Shown here: positions 29,460-38,877 of the stretch, one piece after another
Layout of the letters: each line of letters starts with the position of its first letter
How positions within the stretch are numbered: position 1 is the first letter of the stretch
DNA from: Sphingomonas daechungensis
GTDB lineage: Bacteria > Pseudomonadota > Alphaproteobacteria > Sphingomonadales > Sphingomonadaceae
DNA: 64,000 nucleotides
NCBI RefSeq assembly: GCF_014489495.1
Contig: NZ_CP060780.1
Coordinates: 1,375,001 to 1,439,000 of the forward strand
Direction of reading: 5' to 3'
The notes under the pieces: model-generated
The model's input: the letters and a program-made list of their open reading frames with translations, nothing else
Told to the model about the DNA's origin: nothing
The model's database searches: none
Translations under genes and position numbers: made by a program

Positions 29460-30746
29460 CGCTCGACGAAACGCACAATCCCGATCGAATCTCCTGGGTC
29501 GATGGCTCTGAACCGGGCAGCGATTTCCCTGTCCAGAACTTGCCTTTGGGGATCTTCTCCGAAGGGAGGGGCCTGAGGCGGCCGGGTGTCGCAATCGGCG
29601 ACTACATCCTCGACCTTTCCGCCGTGGCCGATCTTCTCGACGAAGACTGGCGCGAGGATCTGTCGCAACCCATCCTCAACGCATGGCTCTCGCGCGGGCC
29701 GGACCTTCATCGCGCCTTGCGGGAACGATTATCCGAAATCCTGACTGACGTGCGCTACCGCGACGCCGTCGAAGTCTGCCTGATCGGGCAAAGCGAAGTG
29801 CGGATGCACGTGCCTTGCCTGATCGGCGACTACACGGATTTCTATGTCGGTATCCACCATGCGACCAACGTCGGCAGGCAGTTCCGGCCCGACAATCCGT
29901 TGTTGCCGAACTACAAATATGTGCCGATCGGCTACCACGGCCGCGCCAGCTCGGTCCGCCCCTCGGGAGAGCCTGTCGTGCGGCCATCGGGCCAGCGGAA
30001 GGCTCCAGATGCCGAGCTGCCTGAATATGGGCCGAGCCGCCGTCTCGACTACGAGCTCGAACTGGGCATCTGGATCGGTCGCGGCAATGAACTTGGGCAG
30101 CCGATTCCGATCGGCGAGGCAGGCGATCACATCTCCGGTTACTGCCTGCTCAACGACTGGTCGGCCCGCGACCTGCAAGCGTGGGAGTACCAGCCGCTCG
30201 GGCCGTTCCTCGCGAAGAATTTCCTGACCAGCGTTTCGCCATGGGTCGTCAGCGCGGACGCCCTGGCGCCGTTCCGCTCGCCGATGCCGCCACGCCCGGA
30301 AGGCGATCCACAGCCCCTGGCTTATCTCACTGATCCGGTGGACCGGCAGTCGGGCGCCCTCAACATCCAGCTCGAGGTGACGCTCCTGACGGACAAGATG
30401 CGGGAGGCGGGACTCTCTCCGCACGTGCTCTCGCAGGGTTCAGCCGACGCCGCGATGTATTGGAGCGCTGCCCAGATCGTCGCTCATCACAGCAGCAACG
30501 GGTGCAACCTCCAGCCCGGGACCTCATCGGCACCGGCACACTCTCGACTGAGAGCGATCAGGGATTGGGTTCGCTGCTCGAAATCAGCCGCGGGGGAAGC
30601 AGCCGATCCAGCTCGCAAGCGGCGAAACTCGCAGCTTCCTGGAGGACGGCGACGAGATCGCCTTGCGGGCGTGGTGCGAGCGGAAAGGCGCGGTTCGAAT
30701 CGGTCTTGGCGAATGTACGGGGCGGGTTGTCTCAGGCGGCGCTTGA
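29456..30746 (+). CDS. fahA: Fumarylacetoacetase (two frameshifts)
   Basis: About 430 residues. It hydrolyses fumarylacetoacetate to fumarate and acetoacetate, the last step of the tyrosine pathway. Features are the N-terminal SH3-like domain (NLPLGIFS), [16 protein letters not shown] with the catalytic His, metal ligands in [29 protein letters not shown], and [13 protein letters not shown]. Frames break near 30512 (one G restores [11 protein letters not shown]) and near 30598 (one G restores RGGKQPIQL), ending at TGA 30746. It is translationally coupled to hmgA through ATGA. With maiA across the small-gene island, the route from homogentisate is complete. Confidence 0.95.
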
Positions 30747-30807
30747 GCAGGGCTTTGAATGGCGCCGGACGTGTAACCATCTTGGGCTGCCCTGCGAATG
30801 ATGGTCC

Positions 30808-31301
30808 ATGACGAACGAAACCAGTAGCCGCCGCAGTTTCCTCGCGCTTGGTGCCGGGTGCCTTGCCACCGCACTGATCTTCTCGCGCACGGGGAAGGCA
30901 AGCGCCGAACCGCAATTCGAAATCCGCAAGGCACCCGCGCAATGGCGTCAAAGCCTGGGCGATCAGCGCTATCATATCCTGCGTGAGGCGGGGACGGAGC
31001 GTCCATACTCCAGCCCGCTCAATTCCGAGCATCGCCGCGGCATATTCTCGTGCGCCGGCTGCGCGCTGCAATTGTTCAACTCGTCGACCAAGTTCGATAG
31101 CGGAACCGGCTGGCCAAGCTTCTATCGCCCCTGCCCAAGGCAGTCGTCACGAGAGAAGACAATTCGCTGCTGATGCACCGCACCGAGGTGTTGTGCCGCC
31201 GGTGCGGAGGGCATTTGGGACATGTCTTCGACGACGGCCCGAAACCGACCGGGCTTCGCTACTGCATGAACGGCCTCGCGCTGACCTTCCGGGCGGCCTG
31301 A
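30808..31301 (+). CDS. msrB: Tat-exported methionine-R-sulfoxide reductase (one frameshift)
   Basis: About 164 residues. MsrB reduces methionine-R-sulfoxide in proteins. The N-terminus is a twin-arginine signal ([14 protein letters not shown]), so it should act in the periplasm. The MsrB domain has zinc CxxC pairs (CAGC and CRRC), [26 protein letters not shown] and the catalytic Cys in RYCMN. One C is missing near 31132 ([12 protein letters not shown] restored). It ends at 31301, four bases before the DipZ-type gene, which could supply reducing power. Confidence 0.92.
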
Positions 31302-31305
31302 GCCC

Positions 31306-33015
31306 ATGCTGATCGCGCTGCTCGCCTACCTTGGCGGTATGCTGACTATCGTCAGCCCCTGTATCCTGCCGGTCCTGCCCTTCGTGTTCGCCAACGCGGG
31401 CCGCAGCTTCACGCGCGGTGCTTTGCCGATGCTTGCGGGAATGGCGCTGACCTTCGCGATCGTCGCGACATTAGCCGCGATTGGCGGAAGCTGGGCGGTT
31501 CGCGCGAACGAGATCGGACGGTGGGTCGCGCTCCTGCTGCTCGCCTTGTTCGGGCTCGCGCTGATTTTCCCGGCGCTGTCGGACCGGGCCACCCGGCCTC
31601 TCGTTGCACTGGGCTCACGTCTGTCGGAACGCCAGGGACAGGATTCGATCTGGTCGTCAGTAGTTCTCGGTATCGCGACCGGCCTGCTGTGGGCGCCCTG
31701 TGCCGGGCCCATCCTCGGCATCATTTTCACTGCTGCTGCCCTTCAAGGGGCGACGCTCGGAACATCCCTGCTGCTCCTCGCCTACGCACTCGGCGCTGCG
31801 ACCTCGCTTGCACTTGCACTGCTTGTCGGTGGGAAAGTGTTTCAGCGCATGAAGGGCTCGCTTCACGCCACCGAGCAGGTCAGGCGCGTCCTTGGCGTTC
31901 TCGTCATTGCTGGCGTGGTCGCGATCGCGCTCGGTCTCGACACGCGCGTGCTGTCGAAGGTCTCCAGCGCGCAGACCGCCTCGCTGGAGCATGGAATTGC
32001 GCAGAAGCTCGGCCTCGGCGGTACGGACCAGGTCACGAAGATCGGCCCGGGTGGGAAGCTTCCCGTCGAAGGCGAGATGCCCTCGCTGGACGGCCTCGGT
32101 CCGTGGATCAACAGCGGGCCGCTCACGCGCGAGCAGCTCCGCGGGAAGGTCGTGGTGATCGATTTCTGGACCTACAGTTGCATCAACTGCATCCGCTCAA
32201 TCCCCTACGTCCGCGCCTGGTATGAGACGTACAAGGACGACGGCTTGGTCGTGATCGGGATCCACGCGCCGGAATTCGCTTTCGAACGCAGTCCCGAAAA
32301 CGTCCGCAAGGCGGTCGCCGATCTCGGGATCAAGTATCCCGTGGCGCTCGACAACAAGCTGGTCGTATGGTCGGCGCTCAAGAACCGCTACTGGCCCGCA
32401 CACTACTTCTTCGATGCGCAAGGGCGTCAGCGCTATCACCACTTCGGCGAAGGCCGGTACGGCGAATCCGAGATGGTTATTCGCCAGCTTCTGGCGGAGG
32501 CCGGGCGCGCACCCAAGGCGGGCGGGATGGCCAAGGCCAATGCGCAGGGCGCTGAAGCGGCTGCGGCGCTAGCCAGCATCGGTTCGCCGGAAACCTACAT
32601 CGGATATAGACGGGCGGACCGCTTCGTCTCTCCAGGCGGGCAGGCCCACGATGCCGCAAAGACCTATGGGCCAGCAGCGTTGAAGCTCAACGACTGGAGC
32701 CTCGAGGGCAATTGGACGGTTGGGCGGCAGAGCGCGACGCTGAATGCGGCGCCCGGCGCGATTGCCTATCGCTTCCATGCTCGCGACCTGCACCTCGTGC
32801 TCGGGTCGGCCAAGCCGGTACGTTTCCGGATTACGATCGACGGCAAGGCGCCGGGCCCGGACTCGGGCGTGGACGTGAAGCCCGACGGAAGCGGCGTCAT
32901 TCAGGAACAGCGGCTGTACCAGCTGGTCCGGCAGCAAGGCGACATTCGCGACCGCACCTTCCGGATCGAGTTCATCGATCCCGGTGTCGAGGCGTTCGCC
33001 TTCACCTTCGGCTAG
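31306..33015 (+). CDS. DipZ-type protein: CcdA membrane domain fused to TlpA-like thioredoxin
   Basis: A 569-residue thiol-disulfide interchange protein. Residues 1-230 form a CcdA/DsbD-beta-like membrane domain with essential cysteines in SPCILPVLP and WAPCAGPILG. After a linker, residues about 265-400 form a periplasmic thioredoxin-like domain with CINC in WTYSCINCIRS. The C-terminal 130 residues are a beta-sandwich typical of DipZ. The protein carries electrons from cytoplasmic thioredoxin to periplasmic partners. The four-base gap from Tat-exported msrB makes MsrB a likely client. It is convergent with the MFS gene, and the two coding ends overlap by 14 bases. Confidence 0.9.
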   Translation: MLIALLAYLGGMLTIVSPCILPVLPFVFANAGRSFTRGALPMLAGMALTFAIVATLAAIGGSWAVRANEIGRWVALLLLALFGLALIFPALSDRATRPLVALGSRLSERQGQDSIWSSVVLGIATGLLWAPCAGPILGIIFTAAALQGATLGTSLLLLAYALGAATSLALALLVGGKVFQRMKGSLHATEQVRRVLGVLVIAGVVAIALGLDTRVLSKVSSAQTASLEHGIAQKLGLGGTDQVTKIGPGGKLPVEGEMPSLDGLGPWINSGPLTREQLRGKVVVIDFWTYSCINCIRSIPYVRAWYETYKDDGLVVIGIHAPEFAFERSPENVRKAVADLGIKYPVALDNKLVVWSALKNRYWPAHYFFDAQGRQRYHHFGEGRYGESEMVIRQLLAEAGRAPKAGGMAKANAQGAEAAAALASIGSPETYIGYRRADRFVSPGGQAHDAAKTYGPAALKLNDWSLEGNWTVGRQSATLNAAPGAIAYRFHARDLHLVLGSAKPVRFRITIDGKAPGPDSGVDVKPDGSGVIQEQRLYQLVRQQGDIRDRTFRIEFIDPGVEAFAFTFG

Positions 33016-34528
33016 GGCTCGCAGCCTCGGCAGTTTCCTCGCTGACTCGTGTCATGGCCAGCGCTGCCAGCGCCATGACGGCGGCCGCGAATGCCATGGT
33101 GTAGATCGGCTCGTCGGGGAAAAAGGCCTTCATGATCGAACCCATCACCGTTGCAACCAGAAGCTGCGGGACGACGACGAAGATGTTGAACAGGCCCATG
33201 TAGATGCCAAGCTTCTTCTGCGGGAGGTTTGATGCGAGGATCGCGTAGGGCATGGCCAGGATCGAAGCCCAGGCGATGCCGACGCCGATTTCCGCGATCA
33301 GCAAATGGTTGGCGTCCTTGAACAGGAAAAAGCTCGCGTAGCCAACCGATCCGCAGAGCAAGCCGACGATGTGCGTTCTCACCTTGCCGATACGCTTTGC
33401 CAGGAACGGCAGAAGCGTGAGCGCGGCAATTGCCGCAACGCCGTTGTAGGTGGCGAAAAGGACGCCGACCCAGTTGCCGCCCTCCTGGTATGCGGCGCTG
33501 GTCGCATCCGCGGAGCCGAAGAAATACTGGGCGACCACCGGCGTCGTGTTGATCCACATGATGAACAGAGCGGACCAGCTGAAGAATTGCGCCAGCGCGA
33601 GCTTCTTCATCAGGGGCGGCATTCCGGAAAAGTCACCGACGATGCTCGAAAGCATGTTCGACGATTTGCCACCCTTGGCCATCTGAATGCCGGCGACGGA
33701 GGCGAGGCCATAGGCGATCAGCAGACCGCCGAGCAGGTAAACCTCCTTCTCGAGGCCGAAAGCGTCGGTTCCCGCGACGACCGCAGCGCCCGCCGCAATC
33801 CAGGCGAAGCTGGAAGTCAGGGTGCGCGCTGCCAATGCGCGGATGGTGACCGTCCCGTCGTCCTCGGCTGAGTCGCCGCCGAACGCTCCAACTTCCTCGG
33901 GCGAATATTCGCGGGTTGTCAGGATGGTCCACATCACGGCAGCGAACAATGCGAGACCGCCTGCCCAGAAGCTGTAACGGACCGTATCGGGAATGTTACC
34001 AGCGGCCGCTTCGTTGGCGACGCCCCAATGTTCTAGCAGGTAGGGGAAGATCGACCCGACGACGGCTCCGGCGCCGATGAAGGCGGTCTGCACCGCATAG
34101 CCAGCGGTGTGCTGGTCGCGCGGGAGCATGTCGCCGACGAAGGCTCGAAACGGCTCCATCGAAATGTTGAGGCTCGCGTCGAGCACCCAGAGCAGAAGGG
34201 CCGCCATCAGCAAGACGTGCGATAGAGGCATGATGAGTAAAGACAGTGCAGCGAGGATCGCTCCGGTCAGGAAATAGGGCCGGCGTCTGCCGAGCCTTCC
34301 TAGCCAGGTCCTGTCCGACATGTGTCCGATGATGGGCTGCACCAGAAGGCCCGTCAGCGGCGCGGCCACCCACAGCGCCGGCAGGTCGTCGAGGCTCGAT
34401 CCGAGCGACTGGAAAATCCGCGACATGTTCGCGTTCTGAAGCGCGAAGCCGATCTGGATTCCGAAGAAGCCGAACGAAATATTCCAAAGGCCGGCAAGAC
34501 TTTGCCGAGGTTTCTCACTGACGGGCAT
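33002..34528 (-). CDS. MFS sugar transporter, maltose (MalY)-like
   Basis: A 508-residue, 12-helix MFS protein of the glycoside/sucrose-transporter (SLC45-like) type: WNISFGFFGIQIGFALQNANMSRIF (split by position, residues about 13-37), PLTGLLVQPIIGHMSDRTW, LGRRRPYFL, and EPFRAFVGDMLP. The closest described counterpart I recall is the Caulobacter maltose permease MalY, encoded beside a LacI regulator and a TonB receptor as here. The ATG at 34528 is preceded by GGGGAGAG; the frame is open 18 codons further. It should bring maltose or short maltodextrins from periplasm to cytoplasm for the GH13 glucosidase. Confidence 0.85.
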   Translation of the reverse strand: MPVSEKPRQSLAGLWNISFGFFGIQIGFALQNANMSRIFQSLGSSLDDLPALWVAAPLTGLLVQPIIGHMSDRTWLGRLGRRRPYFLTGAILAALSLLIMPLSHVLLMAALLLWVLDASLNISMEPFRAFVGDMLPRDQHTAGYAVQTAFIGAGAVVGSIFPYLLEHWGVANEAAAGNIPDTVRYSFWAGGLALFAAVMWTILTTREYSPEEVGAFGGDSAEDDGTVTIRALAARTLTSSFAWIAAGAAVVAGTDAFGLEKEVYLLGGLLIAYGLASVAGIQMAKGGKSSNMLSSIVGDFSGMPPLMKKLALAQFFSWSALFIMWINTTPVVAQYFFGSADATSAAYQEGGNWVGVLFATYNGVAAIAALTLLPFLAKRIGKVRTHIVGLLCGSVGYASFFLFKDANHLLIAEIGVGIAWASILAMPYAILASNLPQKKLGIYMGLFNIFVVVPQLLVATVMGSIMKAFFPDEPIYTMAFAAAVMALAALAMTRVSEETAEAASPSRR

Positions 34529-34590
34529 GCTCTCTCCCCATGCGCTCGCGCGCAAGCTGGCAGATCGAATCACGTTGGACAATTCGCCTG

Positions 34591-35615
34591 TCAGGCGGGA
34601 AGGCTGGACTCGCGGACGACCAGCTTGACCGGAAGAAGCATGGTCTGTGCACTGCCATATTCGATCGCTTCAACGGCGGCTTCGACCAGTGCTTCGCCTG
34701 CCCGGCGCGAATCCTGGCGGACCGTGCTCAGCGGTGGGCTGGACAGGCTGGCAGCCGGAATATCGTCGAAACCGACAATCGCGACTTCCGATGGAATTGC
34801 CCGGCCGAGGTGCTGAAGCGCGTGCATCGCGCCGATGGCGGCAACATCGCTTGCCGCGAATACGGCGTCGAACTCCGCGCCCCTTCGAGCCAACTCCTCG
34901 ATCGCTTCGCGACCGTCCTGCTCGCTTGGTTCGGCCTTCACGCAAAGGCGGTCGTCAGGTTCGATTCCGGCAGCGCGCAGGGCGCGGCAATAACCCCGCC
35001 AGCGGTCGTAGACTTCCTGGTAGCCTGGCTCCGCCGTTCCGATAAACGCAATGTTCCGACGGCCCGTTTGCAGCAAGTGCTGCGTGGCATCGAACCCGCC
35101 TTGTTCATTGTCCGATCCTACCGAGGCCCCGAGCTGGCCATCCGGCCCCGGGCAGCCCCAGCGAACGAAATGCGTGCCCGCTCGACCAGTCGCCGCAGGG
35201 CGGGCTCCGACTGGAAGAAGTCGCCATAGCCGAGGAGGATGATCCCGTCGGCCTTGTGCGTGTCGGCATAGTCGACGTGCCAGTCTGACGAGAGTTGCTG
35301 GAACGAGATGAGGAGGTCGTAGCCGGTGTCGGCGCACTTGCGGACCATCGCGCCCAGCATCGACAGATAGAACGGATTGATCAGGCTGGCGTCTGCCGAT
35401 GCTTCTTCAAACAGCAATGCCAGGGTTCGGGAGCGGCTTCGGCGCAGCCCGGACGCATTCTTGTCGACCTTGTAATTCAGCTGTTCGGCCGCAGCGAGAA
35501 CACGCGCCCTCGTCTCCGCGCTGACCGACGGGCTGTTGTTCAGCGCGCGGGACACCGTCGGCTGCGAAACGCCCGCCAAAGCAGCGATATCGAATGAGGT
35601 CGGCCGCCTCTGCAT
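34591..35615 (-). CDS. LacI-family transcriptional regulator (one frameshift)
   Basis: About 341 residues. The helix-turn-helix is at residues 6-30 (FDIAALAGVSQPTVSRALNN), followed by the hinge and a periplasmic-binding-protein-like sensor domain with FAASDVAAIGAMHAL and VGFDDIPAASLSSPPLSTVRQD. One G is missing near 35183 (VERGTHFVRWG restored). It is divergent from the TonB receptor gene and 62 bases upstream of the MFS transporter, so it probably represses both in the absence of maltose-type sugars, as MalI does in Caulobacter. The start ATG at 35615 has GGGAGAG just upstream. Confidence 0.9.
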
Positions 35616-35644
35616 CTCTCCCAATGCGAGATTAAGGCTCCTGA

Positions 35645-35652
35645 ATACGTAT
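35645..35652. promoter_or_regulatory. Candidate operator between regulator and TonB receptor genes
   Basis: The 158-base divergent intergenic region holds one clear short palindrome, ATACGTAT, in an otherwise AT-richer patch (GAATACGTATGTATA). Position, symmetry and the neighbouring LacI gene make it a candidate operator, but only one copy is visible and the site is short. The rest of the region shows no clear sigma-70 elements to me. Confidence 0.35.
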
Positions 35653-35773
35653 GTATAGCCGTTCACCCCCATTCCGCCCGCGCCGAGGACTGATATTCGT
35701 AAGTCCATTGAGGAGAGAGACGCCCGCGCTGCTTGGGGCACTTGCCGGCCGGGTGTGAAATAGGGGAACACAA

Positions 35774-38700
35774 ATGGCAAAGTTGACTACGCGTTCGCGG
35801 CTGGCGGCAGCGGTGAGCCCGCTCGCGTTCGGTATCGCATTATTCGCCGGTTCGAGCGCGGCATGGGCGCAGGATGCTGCAGCTCCAGCCGATCCGAACG
35901 CCGCGGCCGCAGCTGCCGCGGCACAGGATGCCGCCGATGCTTCTGGCGACCAGGCCGATGCCCAGCCGAGTGAAGGCACGATCGTCGTCACAGGCTTCCG
36001 CGCCTCGCTCCAGAACGCGGTCAACACGAAGAAAAGATCCGAGCTCGTCGTCGAGTCGATTTCGGCCGAAGACATCGGCAAGCTACCCGATGCATCGATC
36101 GCAGAGTCGATCTCGCGTCTGCCGGGCCTGACTTCGCAGCGACTTTCTGGTCGTAGCAACGTCATCTCCATTCGCGGCTTCTCGCCAGACTTTTCGACGA
36201 CTCTCTTGAATGGTCGCGAGCAAACCTCGACCGGCGACAATCGCGCGGTCGAATACGATCAGTATCCGTCGGAAATCATCAACCAGGTGAACGTCTACAA
36301 GACTCCGATGGCGAGCCTTATTGGACAAGGCCTCTCCGGCACTGTGGATCTCCGGACCATCCGTCCGCTCGACATCAAGGAGCGGATCATCTCGGTCGGT
36401 GGCCGTGGCGTCTATACCGACGGCAAGCGCCTCAACCCGGACGTCGATCGGGTCGGCTGGCGCGTCAATGCGCTTTACGCGGACAAGTTCGGCGATGGGA
36501 AGTTCGGTATCGCCCTTGCCGCGTCCTACCTGAACGAGCCCTTCCAGACGGAGGAGTTCAACGCCTGGGGCTATCCGGGAACCGGTGCGGGCGGCAGCGC
36601 CCCTACGTGATTGGCGGGTCGAAATCGTACAACACGTCGACGAATCTCAAGCGCCTCGGCTTGATGGGCACCCTGCAGTTCCGCCCGACGCCGAACTTCA
36701 CGTCGAGCCTCGATGCGTTCTACTCCGACTTCAAGGACGACTCGATCAAGCGCGGCGTCGAGCTTCCTTTGTACTGGGGCGGCGTTCCGCTCCTTAATCC
36801 AGTCGCGAACGGAAGCCTGGTGACGTCCGGCACTTTCGGAGACGATCCGGCCACGACGCCCGTTGAAGGCGTGAAGGGCGTCGTTCGCAATGACGTTTTC
36901 CAGCGCCACGCCAAGCTTTACGCCTTCGGCTGGAACAACGAATGGCACAGCGATGACGGCTGGCGTGTGTCGACCGACATTGCGTTCTCCAAGACGGATC
37001 GCAACGAGCTCAACATCGAGAGCTATGCGGGCACAGGCCGCGCCGGAGTTGGCGCCGTCGACGACATCGGCTTCACCAGTGGAAACAACGGAAGCCGCTT
37101 CACCCACAATCTGGATTACTCCGACTGGAACACGATCCTGCTGACCTCGCCGCAAGGCTGGGGCGGCACGCAGATCGCAGTCGATGGAACCACCATCGTC
37201 GGGGCCAGGACGGCTATTATAACAACCGCATCATCGAAGATAAGCTTTGGCAGCTGCGCGGTGACGTAGGAAAGGAATTCGAGAACAGTTTCATCAGCGG
37301 TGTCCAGGCCGGCATCAACTACACGCATCGTTCGAAGGATCTCGTCCCGACGAATACTTCCTCGGTCTGGCCGCGAACACGACCGGCACGGTCAGCATTC
37401 CGGTGCCTGACCAGTTCCGCCTTGGAACGGCCAACACGTTCTTCGGCCTCGGTCCGATGATTGCGTACAACCCGCTCGATCTTATTGCCGCCGGCATCTA
37501 CAACCTGGTTCCCAACCCGTACGGCGACGTGGTCGTTAAGAGTTACTCGATCGACGAGCGGCTAATCACGCCATACATCCAGGCGAACATCCGCGCCGAT
37601 CTCGGAGCAACCCAACTCACGGGCAATGTCGGCGTGCAGGCTGTTTTCACCGAGCAGCGATCGGTCGGTGCGTCCGCAGTGTTCCTCGGAACGAATCCGA
37701 ACGGCTCCCCGAACATCGGTGCCAACGTCAACGATACGAAGGCGACCTACACCGACGTTCTACCGAGCTTGAACCTGTCGTTCCGTATGCCGAACGATTT
37801 CGTCATTCGCTTTGCGGCGGCACGCGAGATCATTCGGTCGAGGCTCGACGATCTCAAGAACTCGCTGAGTTGGAGCTACACGCTCATCACGCCTCCGGGC
37901 GGCTCGAGCGTCGCGTTCGTCACAGGCTCTTCGGGGAATCCCAACCTGCGCCCATGGCGCGCGAACGCCCTCGACCTGACGTTCGAGAAGTACTTCGGGA
38001 TCAAGGGTTATTTGGCGGCACAGTTCTTCTGGAAGGACCTCAAGAGCTACGTCTATAATCAGGACGTTCTCATTCCGGTAACGGATCTTGCTCTCTCGCC
38101 ACCGGCGAACAACGTGCCGTTCGCTCCGCTTGCGCAGCTCAATATTCCGATCAACGGCAAGGGCGGCAAACTGTACGGTGTCGAGCTTGCGGGCACACTT
38201 CCATTCGAAACCTTCACGCCGGCCCTGGAAGGCTTCGGCCTTACCGGTGGTGTCAGCTATACGAAGTCCAGGATCCGGCCGAATCCTGGAGCTCCAACAT
38301 CTGCGTTGCCGGGGTATTCGAAGTGGGTCGTCAACGGCACGGCGTACTACGAGCGGAATGGCTTCAACCTTCGCGGAAGCATGCGCTATCGCTCGAGCTT
38401 CATCGGCGAGGTTTCCGGGTTCGCCGCAAACCGCGTTCGCCGAAACGCAAGGGCCGAGACGATCTTCGATGCTCAGGTTGGGTACGACTTCCAGCCGGAC
38501 AGCTTCCTGCGCGGACTGTCGGTCTATCTTCAGGGCCAGAACCTGACGAACGAGCCGTTCGTCACAACCAACCCAGGAGCGAACGACCAGATCATCGATT
38601 ACCAGACGTACGGCCGGCGCTTCCTGCTGGGTGCGACGTACAAGTTCACGCCGCCGCCGGCCCGCCAGCGCCGCCGCCGCCACCTCCGCCGCCGCCTCCG

Positions 38701-38814
38701 CCGCCTCCGGCGACGCAGACCTGCGCGGACGGATCGGTGATCCTGGCAACCGAGGCCTGCCCGGTTCCGCCGCCGCCTCCGCCGCCACCGCCGCCGGCGC
38801 CGGAACGCGGCTGA
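35774..38814 (+). CDS. TonB-dependent receptor for maltodextrin-type sugars with Pro-rich tail (four frameshifts)
   Basis: About 1014 residues, an outer-membrane active transporter. It has a signal peptide (ending near AAWAQ), an Ala/Asp-rich linker, a TonB-box-like EGTIVVTGF, a plug domain (SAEDIGKLPDASIAESISRLPG), and a 22-strand barrel of the carbohydrate-type subfamily whose last strand is GRRFLLGATYKF. Beyond the barrel comes an unusual tail: two polyproline runs flanking TQTCADGSVILATEACP, ending PAPERG. Four bases are missing near 36604 (C), 37203 (G), 37350 (C) and 38662 (C); each repair rejoins the family sequence. It heads the operon with the halogenase-like, GH13, GH97 and esterase genes. 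Confidence 0.92.
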
Positions 38815-38823
38815 TCTGGAAGC

Positions 38824-38858
38824 GGACCCGGCGACGCGATGATGGCGCCGCCGGGTCC
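38824..38858 (+). other. Intercistronic stem-loop after the TonB receptor gene
   Basis: GGACCCGGCG (38824-38833) pairs perfectly with CGCCGGGTCC (38849-38858) in the 63-base gap before the halogenase-like gene. No T-run follows, so it is not a good terminator. Such structures often protect the upstream message or lower downstream expression, which would suit a receptor needed in larger amounts than its operon partners. Confidence 0.55.
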
Positions 38859-38877
38859 CGCCTCGTAAGAGATCGAT

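Noticed and set aside
28351..29478. 375-codon antisense frame over hmgA
   Set aside because: Lies inside hmgA with no recognisable domain.
35774..38814. TonB receptor as a decayed pseudogene
   Set aside because: All four breaks are single G/C losses and the full barrel and tail are intact otherwise; the operon behind it is complete.
38655..38815. CCG/CCT-rich stretch as a repeat or CRISPR-like array
   Set aside because: It is a codon-level polyproline tract of the TonB receptor tail, not a spaced direct repeat.
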